A DNA stretch of 7,718 bases from Candidatus Parcubacteria bacterium. Its GTDB lineage: Bacteria > Patescibacteriota > Minisyncoccia > Minisyncoccales > Minisyncoccaceae. The position numbers were made by a program, and so were the translations under genes. The stretch spans positions 1 to 7,718 of the forward strand of contig JAGOOU010000024.1 of assembly GCA_017992335.1 (NCBI GenBank). The letters run 5' to 3'. Positions 1 to 5,975 of the stretch are shown one piece after another. Positions within the stretch are counted from its first letter, which is position 1; every line of letters starts with the position of its first letter. Under the pieces are notes generated by a model, which saw nothing but the letters and a program-made list of their open reading frames with translations, was not told the DNA's origin and searched no databases.

Positions 1-470
1 TCACTTACTTTTGTAACATCCCTTATTTTTGCCTCAATTGTTTGTCTTGCTTCATAACCAACCAAAACTCTTGTTCCTGTAGAGTACATATCAGCACTAT
101 CTACTTTACGCCATTCATATAAAGGATAGACATTATAATAAGTTGTTTTAATGTCACTTTCTCCTACTCCTTGAGCTTTTAATGTTTCTATTACAGCGCT
201 TGATTTTTGAGAATTATTTTTTAAAGCGTCTCCTACTTCTTTTTCTTCGGTTATTATTGAAAAAGAAACTTTAACCAAATTTGGAGTAGCATAAACTGTT
301 CCTTTTTTAGAAACTGTAATAACATTATTGTCTCTTCCTATATAATCAGCTTGTTTTAATTTTTCAGTTGTTGCTGCTGAATAATAACTAATTAAAACAA
401 GAACTAATATTATTAATAAAACACCTATAATTTTACAAATAACTCCACAATTTTTAAAATCTTTTATCAT
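1..470 (-). CDS. SIMPL (DUF541) domain membrane-anchored protein, C-terminus cut by window edge
   Basis: The first 156 residues are visible; the rest lies beyond the left edge. Residues 9-28 form one hydrophobic helix after a short Lys-containing head (MIKDFKNCG), so it is probably an N-terminal anchor or uncleaved signal with the rest outside the membrane. From about residue 48 the sequence follows the SIMPL/DUF541 pattern: NNVITVSKKGTVYATPNLVK, then VSFSIITEEK, SDIKTTYYNVYPLYEW (106-120) and a GYEARQTIEAKIRDVTKV segment. SIMPL proteins (for example BP26/OMP28 and YggE) are envelope-located and can form ring oligomers; their biochemical role is not settled, and stress protection has been proposed for YggE. 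The start ATG at 468-470 has no Shine-Dalgarno sequence. A 31-bp gap separates it from the upstream MetRS-beta gene, and I see no convincing promoter there, so co-transcription is likely. The family call is firm; the function is open. Confidence 0.85.
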   Translation of the reverse strand, partial: MIKDFKNCGVICKIIGVLLIILVLVLISYYSAATTEKLKQADYIGRDNNVITVSKKGTVYATPNLVKVSFSIITEEKEVGDALKNNSQKSSAVIETLKAQGVGESDIKTTYYNVYPLYEWRKVDSADMYSTGTRVLVGYEARQTIEAKIRDVTKVS

Positions 471-501
471 ATATTTAATATTTATTTTACTTAATTGACC
501 T

Positions 502-822
502 TTATGTTATTTTTAAACCGCTCTTTATTTCTCTGTCAGGAACAAGAACGGATAATTTATCTTCATCTTTTACTGCTAATATCATTCCTTGGCTTTCTAT
601 GTCAAACATAATCCTTGGCTCTAAATTAGCAACAATAACAATATTTTTGTTGATCAATTCTTCTGGAGAGTAAAATTCAGCAATACCCGCAACAATGGTT
701 CTTTTTTCTTCTCCTAATTCTACCTCTATTTTCAGTAGTTTTTCTGATTCTTCTATTTTCATAGCAGAAACAACCTTTGCTATTCTTAAATCTATGTTTT
801 TAAATTCTTCAAAACTAATCAT
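502..822 (-). CDS. Stand-alone tRNA-binding OB-fold domain (MetRS beta / Trbp111-like)
   Basis: This 106-residue protein is a single EMAP/Trbp111-type OB fold, the domain that many bacteria carry at the C-terminus of methionyl-tRNA synthetase. The family pattern is clear: MISFEEFKNIDLRIAKV (1-17), then SEKLLKIEVELGEEKRTIVAGIAEFYSPEEL, VANLEPR (64-70), SQGMILA and a PDREIKSG ending close to MetG tails. The domain binds the outer corner of tRNA non-specifically and dimerises, raising tRNA affinity when attached to or paired with MetRS. Because it is encoded alone, the most likely role is the beta chain of a split MetRS, with the catalytic subunit elsewhere; a free Trbp111- or CsaA-like protein is the alternative. 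It starts 3 nt after the stop of the desulfoferrodoxin gene, so the two are almost certainly co-transcribed, although no functional link is evident. No Shine-Dalgarno is visible. Confidence 0.9.
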   Translation of the reverse strand: MISFEEFKNIDLRIAKVVSAMKIEESEKLLKIEVELGEEKRTIVAGIAEFYSPEELINKNIVIVANLEPRIMFDIESQGMILAVKDEDKLSVLVPDREIKSGLKIT

Positions 823-825
823 ATA

Positions 826-1206
826 TTATTCTTTTGATTTCCACAAACCGTGAATATTACAATATATCCTAACAATATAATTACTACAATCTAAAGAGAA
901 TTTAGCTTCTGGACTGTCTCCTGGATTTAATGTTTTCTTGAAAATTCCTTTATCGCACAAGACTTCGATCCATTCAACATAATGACTTTCTTCCATTGGA
1001 TGAGGAACTTCTCCTATTTTAACTATTAATTGATTTTCCTGTTTTTCTATTACTGGAACATGCTTTTCCTTGCCTTCATCTATTATCTTTTCTTCTAATA
1101 ATTGCATTGGTTGTCCGCAACAAACCAACTCCCCTTGTCCAATATGGACAACCTCAACAATGTTTCCGCAAATATTACATTTATATATTTGATTTAATTG
1201 TGTCAT
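826..1206 (-). CDS. dfx: Desulfoferrodoxin / class II (2Fe) superoxide reductase
   Basis: The 126-residue protein reduces superoxide to hydrogen peroxide in the cytoplasm without making oxygen, taking electrons from rubredoxin or similar donors; it is typical of anaerobes. Both metal sites are intact. The N-terminal desulforedoxin-type FeS4 centre I has Cys10, Cys13, Cys29 and Cys30 (YKCNICGN and VCCGQPM). The catalytic centre II Fe(His)4Cys site has His49, His69, His75, Cys116 and His119, seen in EKHVPV, VPHPMEESHYVEWIEV and YCNIHGLW. The conserved Glu47-Lys48 pair beside the active site is also present. The start is placed at ATG 1204-1206 because MTQLNQIYKC is the usual N-terminus; a frame-open ATG 27 bases upstream would add nine atypical residues and sits upstream of the predicted -10 box. 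The length matches the family. It is followed at once by the MetRS-beta gene. Confidence 0.96.
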   Translation of the reverse strand: MTQLNQIYKCNICGNIVEVVHIGQGELVCCGQPMQLLEEKIIDEGKEKHVPVIEKQENQLIVKIGEVPHPMEESHYVEWIEVLCDKGIFKKTLNPGDSPEAKFSLDCSNYIVRIYCNIHGLWKSKE

Positions 1207-1213
1207 ATGAAAT

Positions 1214-1222
1214 ATTTTAACA
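1214..1222 (-). promoter_or_regulatory. Extended -10 promoter for dfx, probably leaderless
   Basis: On the minus strand TGT-TAAAAT forms an extended -10 element (TGn plus a 5-of-6 match to TATAAT). Seven bases (ATTTCAT) separate it from the dfx ATG, so the usual start point about 7 nt downstream of the -10 box falls at or just before the start codon. The -35 region is poor (TTTTCA at 17 bp spacing), as is common with extended -10 promoters. The element lies in the 38-bp gap after ychF, so dfx and the MetRS-beta gene may be transcribed separately from ychF. Confidence 0.5.
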
Positions 1223-1244
1223 CTTATAATCAAAATTGAAAAGG

Positions 1245-2297
1245 CTATTTACCGCTTTTAATTTCAATAACATCTCCATCCCGAACAACATATTCTTTTC
1301 CTTCTCCCCTTATTAATCCTTTTTCTCTTGCTTTAGCAAATCCATTAGCATTAATCAAGTCTTTCCAATTAATTACTTCTGCCCGGATAAATGCTTCTTC
1401 AAAATCGCTATGGATAGCTCCTCCTGCTTGTGGAGCTTTGTCTCCTTTTTTTATTGTCCAAGCTCTTGTTTCATCCGGCCCTGTAGTTAAAAAAGTAATT
1501 AAATTTAATGTCTCGTAACTTTTTTTAATTAATTGATTAAGCTTTGATTCTTGTTTTAGGTCTAATGCAAGCTTGTCTTCATCGCTTAATTCAGCTAAAT
1601 CAGACTCTTCTAAAATATCCATTGCAATATAATTATTAAAAGAGTCTTTAAAAGGACTAACCTCTTCTTCGCTACCATTTAAAAGATAAATCATGGGCTT
1701 GAAAGAAAGCAATTGATAAGATTTGATTATTTTTCTTTCTTCTTCTGTCCATTCTGGCCCATAAATTAAATTTCCCTTTTTAAGTAATTCGTATACCTTT
1801 TTAAGAACTTCCATTTCTTTAATTGCTTTTTTATCTCCTGATTTAGTTTCTTTTTCGAGTGAATTTAACCTTTTCTCTACTGTTTCAATATCTTTTAAAA
1901 TAAGCTCCATATCAAGAATTTCTTTATCTTTAATTGGATTTATTTCAGAACGAACATTAACAACGTTTTCTTTCTTAAAACAACGTAAAACATAAACAAT
2001 TGCATCAACCTCTCTTATATTAGCTAAAAATTTATTACCCAATCCCTCTCCCTTGCTTGCACCCTCAACTAGTCCTGCAATGTCAACAAACTCAATGGTT
2101 GTATATATTTTTTTTTGAGAGTTGGTAAGGCTAGCCAATAAATCAACTCTTTCGTCTGGGACAGCAACAACTCCAATATTTGGGTCTATAGTGCAAAAAG
2201 GATAGTTTGCTCTATCCACTTGTTTTTGAGTTATAGATTGAAACAATGTTGACTTTCCTACATTTGGAAGGCCTACAATTCCTATTCTTAATGGCAT
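1245..2297 (-). CDS. ychF: Ribosome-binding ATPase YchF (Obg-family, OLA1 type)
   Basis: The 350-residue protein is a translation-factor-class P-loop ATPase that binds ribosomes and is linked to stress responses and translation initiation. The G1/P-loop is GLPNVGKST (9-17), the switch I signature is NYPFCTIDPN (31-40), and G3 is DIAGLVEGASKGEGLG (72-87). The G4 position reads NGSE (207-210), the NxxE form that gives YchF its preference for ATP over GTP in place of NKxD. Residues about 125-175 form the charged helical insertion. The C-terminal TGS domain (about 267-349) carries the hallmark QAGGAIHSDFEEAFIRAEVI, with the tail ending at VVRDGDVIEIKSGK. The length is slightly below the usual 363 or so and all domains are complete. 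Its start overlaps the end of the upstream ATP-cone nuclease gene by 10 bp, implying translational coupling. No Shine-Dalgarno is obvious. Confidence 0.97.
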   Translation of the reverse strand: MPLRIGIVGLPNVGKSTLFQSITQKQVDRANYPFCTIDPNIGVVAVPDERVDLLASLTNSQKKIYTTIEFVDIAGLVEGASKGEGLGNKFLANIREVDAIVYVLRCFKKENVVNVRSEINPIKDKEILDMELILKDIETVEKRLNSLEKETKSGDKKAIKEMEVLKKVYELLKKGNLIYGPEWTEEERKIIKSYQLLSFKPMIYLLNGSEEEVSPFKDSFNNYIAMDILEESDLAELSDEDKLALDLKQESKLNQLIKKSYETLNLITFLTTGPDETRAWTIKKGDKAPQAGGAIHSDFEEAFIRAEVINWKDLINANGFAKAREKGLIRGEGKEYVVRDGDVIEIKSGK

Positions 2298-3115
2298 AAT
2301 ATTTGCGCTTCTTTTCTTAATTTTTCTAGTTGCACTGAAGACATATTAACCTTTTTTGAGAATTTTTCAATATTAATAGAAAGAACGTCTTGAATGTTTA
2401 TTATATTATTATTAAAGAAAACTTCTAGGAAAGATTTGTTGAAAGAAGGCAAAACGGTTATAGGGTAAAAATTTTTACTTTCTATGAGATATTCTAATCC
2501 TTGATCTTCAGGATAGTTCCAGCCCAAAAGCTTTATTCCTTGGCATTCTGAATATTTTATTGCCTTATTGGTAAACTTGGCGTTGGTTATAACCATTGGC
2601 TTAGCTTCTTTTTTCAAACTACCGTTATTTTTTATATCAAGAAAAGTTGCGTACACTTTCAAGCAAACCCCTACATCAATTCTTTCTCCTGGTTGATTTC
2701 TATACTTGCACTCTCCTATTAAGATAATATTTTCTTTTTCTAAAACAACATCTGTTTCATAGTCAATGCATTTTCCATCAAGCCATTGATTATTTTTTGC
2801 AGTATATCCATTTTCTCTGAATAATTCGGCTATGTATTTTTCAAAAACAAAACCATCAGGCCCTAGCTTTCTAATTCCTTCTTTCAAAGCAAACCTTATG
2901 GATGTTTCAAGGTTTTCTTTTTTTAAACTAGTTTTAATATTTTTAAAAATTTCTTTAGTTAAAATATCAGGATACAACTTTGATTCAATTTCTCTACTGA
3001 TTTTATGGGCTAATTCTTTTGAACCACCAGCTCTAATAACAGAACGATAAACCTTTTTTAAAGAAAAGGGCTCTCTTTGTCCTTGAACATTTATTACATT
3101 AATTGTTGATGCCAT
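2288..3115 (-). CDS. ATP-cone domain fused to an Mrr-like PD-(D/E)xK endonuclease domain
   Basis: The protein has 275 residues and at least two modules. Residues about 5-88 look like an ATP-cone, the nucleotide-sensing domain of ribonucleotide reductases and NrdR: INVINVQGQREPFSLKKVYR, then a helical GGSKELAHKISREIE stretch and LTKEIF. Residues about 86-200 resemble the catalytic domain of Mrr-type restriction endonucleases: GPDGFVFEKYIAELFRENGY with helix residue Glu92, then Asp122 in YETDVVL and Glu135-Cys-Lys137 in LIGECKYRN, giving a D-x12-E-x-K core. The last 60 or so residues (IINIQDVLSINIEKFSKKV and onward) are helical and may hold a helix-hairpin-helix-like DNA contact; that part is a guess. 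No methyltransferase or specificity gene is adjacent, so a classical restriction system is unlikely. A nucleotide-regulated DNA repair or maintenance nuclease is more plausible. It starts 2 nt after the upstream membrane-protein gene and overlaps ychF downstream. Confidence 0.75.
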   Translation of the reverse strand: MASTINVINVQGQREPFSLKKVYRSVIRAGGSKELAHKISREIESKLYPDILTKEIFKNIKTSLKKENLETSIRFALKEGIRKLGPDGFVFEKYIAELFRENGYTAKNNQWLDGKCIDYETDVVLEKENIILIGECKYRNQPGERIDVGVCLKVYATFLDIKNNGSLKKEAKPMVITNAKFTNKAIKYSECQGIKLLGWNYPEDQGLEYLIESKNFYPITVLPSFNKSFLEVFFNNNIINIQDVLSINIEKFSKKVNMSSVQLEKLRKEAQILCH

Positions 3116-3117
3116 GG

Positions 3118-3399
3118 TTATTCAAAAAATTTCTTTTCAATATTTTTCTTTATTTTTTCGTAATTACTTTCTATCTTTTTAACTTTGAGCGCCATGTTTA
3201 AAACTCCTAAGCCTACAAAAAAAAGCATTATTCCCAAAGAGTACACAACAAAAAGAATTGTCTCTTGAGGCCAAATAAAAAATACCAAGCTGAAAGCAAT
3301 TAAAATGATTCCTATGATAAAAATATTAATCCAATTTCCACTTATATCTTTAACATAGTTATCAATAATTGAGATTACGAAAAAGTCTTTTTTCTCCAT
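3118..3399 (-). CDS. Small two-helix membrane protein (DUF308/HdeD-like half)
   Basis: This 93-residue protein has two strongly hydrophobic segments, about residues 24-43 (INIFIIGIILIAFSLVFFIW) and 47-71, joined by a short PQE turn. They are flanked by a charged N-terminus (MEKKDFF) and a Lys-rich C-terminal helix (KVKKIESNYEKIKKNIEKKF) that probably lies in the cytoplasm. The helix-FxxP-helix arrangement with glycines in both helices resembles one repeat of DUF308/HdeD-type proteins, which normally have six helices; the match is by pattern only. The function is unknown. The stop lies 2 nt before the ATP-cone nuclease gene, so the two are co-transcribed. The 36-bp gap upstream (3400-3435) is almost pure A/T with repeated TAATAA units. 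An AATAAT 6 nt before the ATG could act as a -10 box, but in such simple sequence that is weak. Confidence 0.7.
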   Translation of the reverse strand: MEKKDFFVISIIDNYVKDISGNWINIFIIGIILIAFSLVFFIWPQETILFVVYSLGIMLFFVGLGVLNMALKVKKIESNYEKIKKNIEKKFFE

Positions 3400-3435
3400 A
3401 TATTTATTATTTATTATTAATAAAGCACATATAAT

Positions 3436-3765
3436 TTATCTATTGTCTCCACTGCCATGAAGCTCATTTCTCTCCTGACGTGATTTAAGTTTTTCTAAAT
3501 TCTTTAAAGCAACATCTTCCATTGATAAATTTAACTCAAAGGAAAGATTGGCAATGTACCATAAAACATCTCCTAATTCTTTTGCTAATTCTTGTTTTTT
3601 CTCGTCAGTAATTACTCCATTATTATCTCTAATTACTTTTTTGATTTTTTCCGCTACTTCTCCTGCTTCTCCGACAAGACCCAAGGTAGGATATATGAAG
3701 TTTGATCCTAAATTAGGATAAACAGCTGTTTTTCTTGCTTCTTCTTGATATTCTTTAAATGTCAT
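3436..3765 (-). CDS. MazG-like nucleotide pyrophosphohydrolase
   Basis: This 109-residue all-alpha NTP pyrophosphohydrolase of the MazG/HisE superfamily would hydrolyse (d)NTPs to NMP and pyrophosphate, probably clearing aberrant or excess nucleotides. The two metal-binding motifs are present: GLVGEAGEVAEKIKK with Glu33-x2-Glu36 and KELGDVLWYIANL with Glu63-x2-Asp66, separated by 26 residues, within the family's usual spacing. The N-terminus MTFKEYQEEARKTAVYP is the normal family start, and the length fits single-domain MazG-like enzymes rather than the two-domain E. coli MazG. The start codon lies 11 bp inside the upstream hymD-like gene, so it is the last gene of the overlapping hydrogenase block. 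No link between nucleotide house-cleaning and hydrogenase is known to me; the overlap probably reflects genome compaction. The exact substrate cannot be read from sequence. Confidence 0.92.
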   Translation of the reverse strand: MTFKEYQEEARKTAVYPNLGSNFIYPTLGLVGEAGEVAEKIKKVIRDNNGVITDEKKQELAKELGDVLWYIANLSFELNLSMEDVALKNLEKLKSRQERNELHGSGDNR

Positions 3766-4270
3766 TTTTTTTATTATTATTTATTATCTTTAAAACCAAA
3801 ATTGCTAATGCTCCTCCAGCTAAAGCAGTAAAAAATTGAGGATAGCTAAACATTACTGCTGCTTTTTTTGCTAAAGAATTATTAATCATACTTATTGCCA
3901 TTGAACTTGTTAAAAATAAAAATGCAAATTTGAACAAAGCTGAAAGAATAATTCCTTTGTATAAATTATTTTTCAAATAATCAAAACTCATAACTAAAAC
4001 CATATTGCTTAGAATAATAAAAGGAATAACTGGAGCTAAAGCAATATTTAATATTCCTGTAAACAAAGAAATAATGCTTGGAAAAACGCACAATCCTAAA
4101 GAAGTATTTCTTCCCAGCGAAACAACTGATAAAAACAAAACAAAATTAACAATCGGCCCAGTGATCATTTGATTTTTAAGAAGCGGTGCAAAAATCAAAA
4201 TACTCATCAAGATAAAGGTTTTTGTTAAAAACAATGTATTTACTTTATTTACTATTTTTACTTGTTCCAT
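3755..4270 (-). CDS. hymD: HymD-like hydrogenase-associated integral membrane protein
   Basis: The 171-residue protein is almost entirely membrane-embedded, with about six hydrophobic segments: roughly 13-31, 37-54, 58-75, 78-97, 104-125 and 145-163. Characteristic pieces are MITGPIVNFVLFLSVVSLG, GLCVFPSIISLFTGI, LAPVIPFIILSNMVLV and SYPQFFTALAGG. From memory, small membrane proteins of this type sit next to [FeFe]-hydrogenase genes in several anaerobes, have been called HymD, and are often labelled simply 'iron hydrogenase' although they have no cysteine cluster motif. The fold also resembles ECF-transporter S components. It carries no metal-ligand pattern (one Cys only), so a catalytic role is unlikely; membrane tethering of HymBC or import of a cofactor precursor are possibilities. 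The start at 4268-4270 (MEQVKI) overlaps the end of hymC by 26 bp; an ATG 42 bases upstream would add a basic tail (RRKKN) with a longer overlap. It overlaps the MazG gene by 11 bp. Confidence 0.7.
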   Translation of the reverse strand: MEQVKIVNKVNTLFLTKTFILMSILIFAPLLKNQMITGPIVNFVLFLSVVSLGRNTSLGLCVFPSIISLFTGILNIALAPVIPFIILSNMVLVMSFDYLKNNLYKGIILSALFKFAFLFLTSSMAISMINNSLAKKAAVMFSYPQFFTALAGGALAILVLKIINNNKKNDI

Positions 4271-5975
4271 ATTCTTTTTTCTTCTTATAATATTTAGTGT
4301 GACAAATCTCATGGATTGTCTCTTTATTATTTAAAAATTCATTATATAATTTATTAACATTTGGATTATCATCAGCTAAACGTATTTCTTTTTTATCATC
4401 AATATTATATAGTGCTTCTGCTCTTTTCTTCCTAATTTCTTTATCTACTGGAACTGGCTGGCCACCCCCACCAATACAGCCTCCGGGACAAGCCATTATT
4501 TCAATATAATCATAAGCTTTAGGATCCCTCTTTAATTTTTCTAAAATTTCTTTTGCATTGCCAAGTCTATTTACTACAGCAATTTTTAAAGAAACCTTAT
4601 CAATTTTAACTATTGCTTCTTTTACTTCCTCCATTCCTCTTACTTCCTTAAAAATAATCTTAGCTTTTTTATTACCTGTTAAAACTCTAATTGCTGTTCT
4701 CAATGCTGATTCAGTTACTCCACCTGTTGCCCCATAAATTACTCCCGCTCCGCTTGGCTCTCCTAAAATACTGTCTGGTTTTTCTTCTTTAATTAATTTT
4801 AAATCAATTTTATTCTTTTTAAACATACAGGCTAATTCGTGAGTTGTTAAAACCAAGTCTACTGGTTTTAAGCCATTGATTTTTAATTCTTCTCTAGTAA
4901 TTTCATATTTCTTAGCAGTACAAGGCATTATTGAAACAACAAAAATATCTTTTGGCTTAATCTTGTATTTCTTGGAAATATACTCCTTAATTATTCCTCC
5001 CATAATAATCTGAGGAGATCTAACTGAAGTTAAATTAGGAATAAACTTAGGATAATAGAATTCGACAAATTTAACCCAAGCTGGACAACAAGAAGTAAAC
5101 ATTGGCAATTTCTTTTTGTTTTTAATTCTTTCTATTAATTCTCCTGCTTCTTCTATTGTTGTAACATCAGCAGCTGTAGAAACATCAAATACTTTTTCTG
5201 CTCCTATTTTTTTCATGCCACTAATTAACTTTCCTGTAACAATGCTTCCATAAGGCATATTAAATTCTTCTCCAATACTAGTTCTGATTGACGGCGCAAA
5301 CTGAAAAATCACATGCTTTTTCTTTTTAGTTAAAACATCTTCTAGTTCTTTGATTGAATCAACCTCTTCAAAAGCTGCAGCAGGACAATGAGCAACGCAC
5401 TGTCCACAGTAAACACAATCCCTATTTTCTTTATCAGAAGGATTAACTTCAAAGAATGGGCCATTCTTCTCTATTTCCAAAAACTCTACTCCTTGGTTTT
5501 TGCAAACCTCAACACAGTTCCTGCAATCAATACATTTATTAGTTTTAAATAATATAGAGGGACCGAATTGCAAAGTTTTGTATTCTTTTTTTCTGTCTTC
5601 AAATTTTCTCAAATCTACATTTAATCTTTTTGCCAAAGCAAGCATTCTACAATTATAATTTCTCATACAATCTCCACAATATTCAACGTGCTGAGCAAAA
5701 AGCATTTCAAGATTGATTTTTCTTAATTTATTAATCTCTTCTGATTCAGTTGTAATCTCCATCCCTTCTTCTGCTTTTGTAGAACAAGACGTAAAAAATC
5801 CTTTCTTATCTTTAATTGATATTAAGCATAAACGACACCCCCCTGAAGGCTTTAGATCAGAGTGATAACATAAACTAGGAATATCTATTTTGTTTTTTCT
5901 TGCAACATCTAAAATCAATTCCCCTTCTTCGCAAGTAATTTCTTTTTGGTCAATGTATATTTTTATCTTTTTCAT
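4245..5975 (-). CDS. hymC: [FeFe]-hydrogenase catalytic subunit, group A (HndD/HymC type)
   Basis: The 576-residue cytoplasmic enzyme makes or oxidises H2 at an H-cluster. The N-terminus is a [2Fe-2S] domain (Cys36, 47, 50, 64), then a His-Cys3 [4Fe-4S] site (His96, Cys100, 103, 109) and two ferredoxin-type [4Fe-4S] clusters (Cys148, 151, 154, 197; Cys187, 190, 193, 158). The H-cluster domain has all three signatures: TSCCPAW (294-300), MPCTAKKYE (350-358) and MACPGGCIGGGGQP (494-507). Ligands are Cys297, 352, 496 and 500; Cys296 is the proton-transfer cysteine. Glu276 and Glu279 match the proton-path acids of clostridial CpI. The small-subunit-like C-terminal domain ends with an EICHTKYYKKK motif. 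Length and the PCTAKKYE and GGGGQP variants match NAD(P)-linked multimeric enzymes such as HndD. The start overlaps hymB by 4 bp (ATGA), so the two are translationally coupled. The maturases HydE, HydF and HydG are not in the window and must be encoded elsewhere for activity. Confidence 0.97.
   Translation of the reverse strand: MKKIKIYIDQKEITCEEGELILDVARKNKIDIPSLCYHSDLKPSGGCRLCLISIKDKKGFFTSCSTKAEEGMEITTESEEINKLRKINLEMLFAQHVEYCGDCMRNYNCRMLALAKRLNVDLRKFEDRKKEYKTLQFGPSILFKTNKCIDCRNCVEVCKNQGVEFLEIEKNGPFFEVNPSDKENRDCVYCGQCVAHCPAAAFEEVDSIKELEDVLTKKKKHVIFQFAPSIRTSIGEEFNMPYGSIVTGKLISGMKKIGAEKVFDVSTAADVTTIEEAGELIERIKNKKKLPMFTSCCPAWVKFVEFYYPKFIPNLTSVRSPQIIMGGIIKEYISKKYKIKPKDIFVVSIMPCTAKKYEITREELKINGLKPVDLVLTTHELACMFKKNKIDLKLIKEEKPDSILGEPSGAGVIYGATGGVTESALRTAIRVLTGNKKAKIIFKEVRGMEEVKEAIVKIDKVSLKIAVVNRLGNAKEILEKLKRDPKAYDYIEIMACPGGCIGGGGQPVPVDKEIRKKRAEALYNIDDKKEIRLADDNPNVNKLYNEFLNNKETIHEICHTKYYKKKKEYGTSKNSK

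Noticed and set aside
1207..1244. Intrinsic terminator after ychF
   Set aside because: No GC-rich stem followed by a T-run is present; the gap is better explained by the dfx promoter.
2832..3050. Plus-strand open frame of 72 codons
   Set aside because: It lies wholly inside the ATP-cone nuclease gene on the other strand and has no recognisable motif or start signal.
2288..3115. Mrr-like domain as part of a defence island or restriction-modification system
   Set aside because: No methyltransferase, specificity subunit, helicase or other defence gene is adjacent; the neighbours are ychF and a small membrane protein.
3400..3435. A/T-rich TAATAA repeats as a promoter or terminator
   Set aside because: The stretch is too simple in composition to tell a real -10 box from chance, the -35 position is poor, and no hairpin can form.
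3755..4270. ECF vitamin-transporter S component
   Set aside because: The hydrophobic layout is similar, but I see no substrate-specific motif and no EcfA/EcfT genes; its overlap with hymC favours the HymD-like label.
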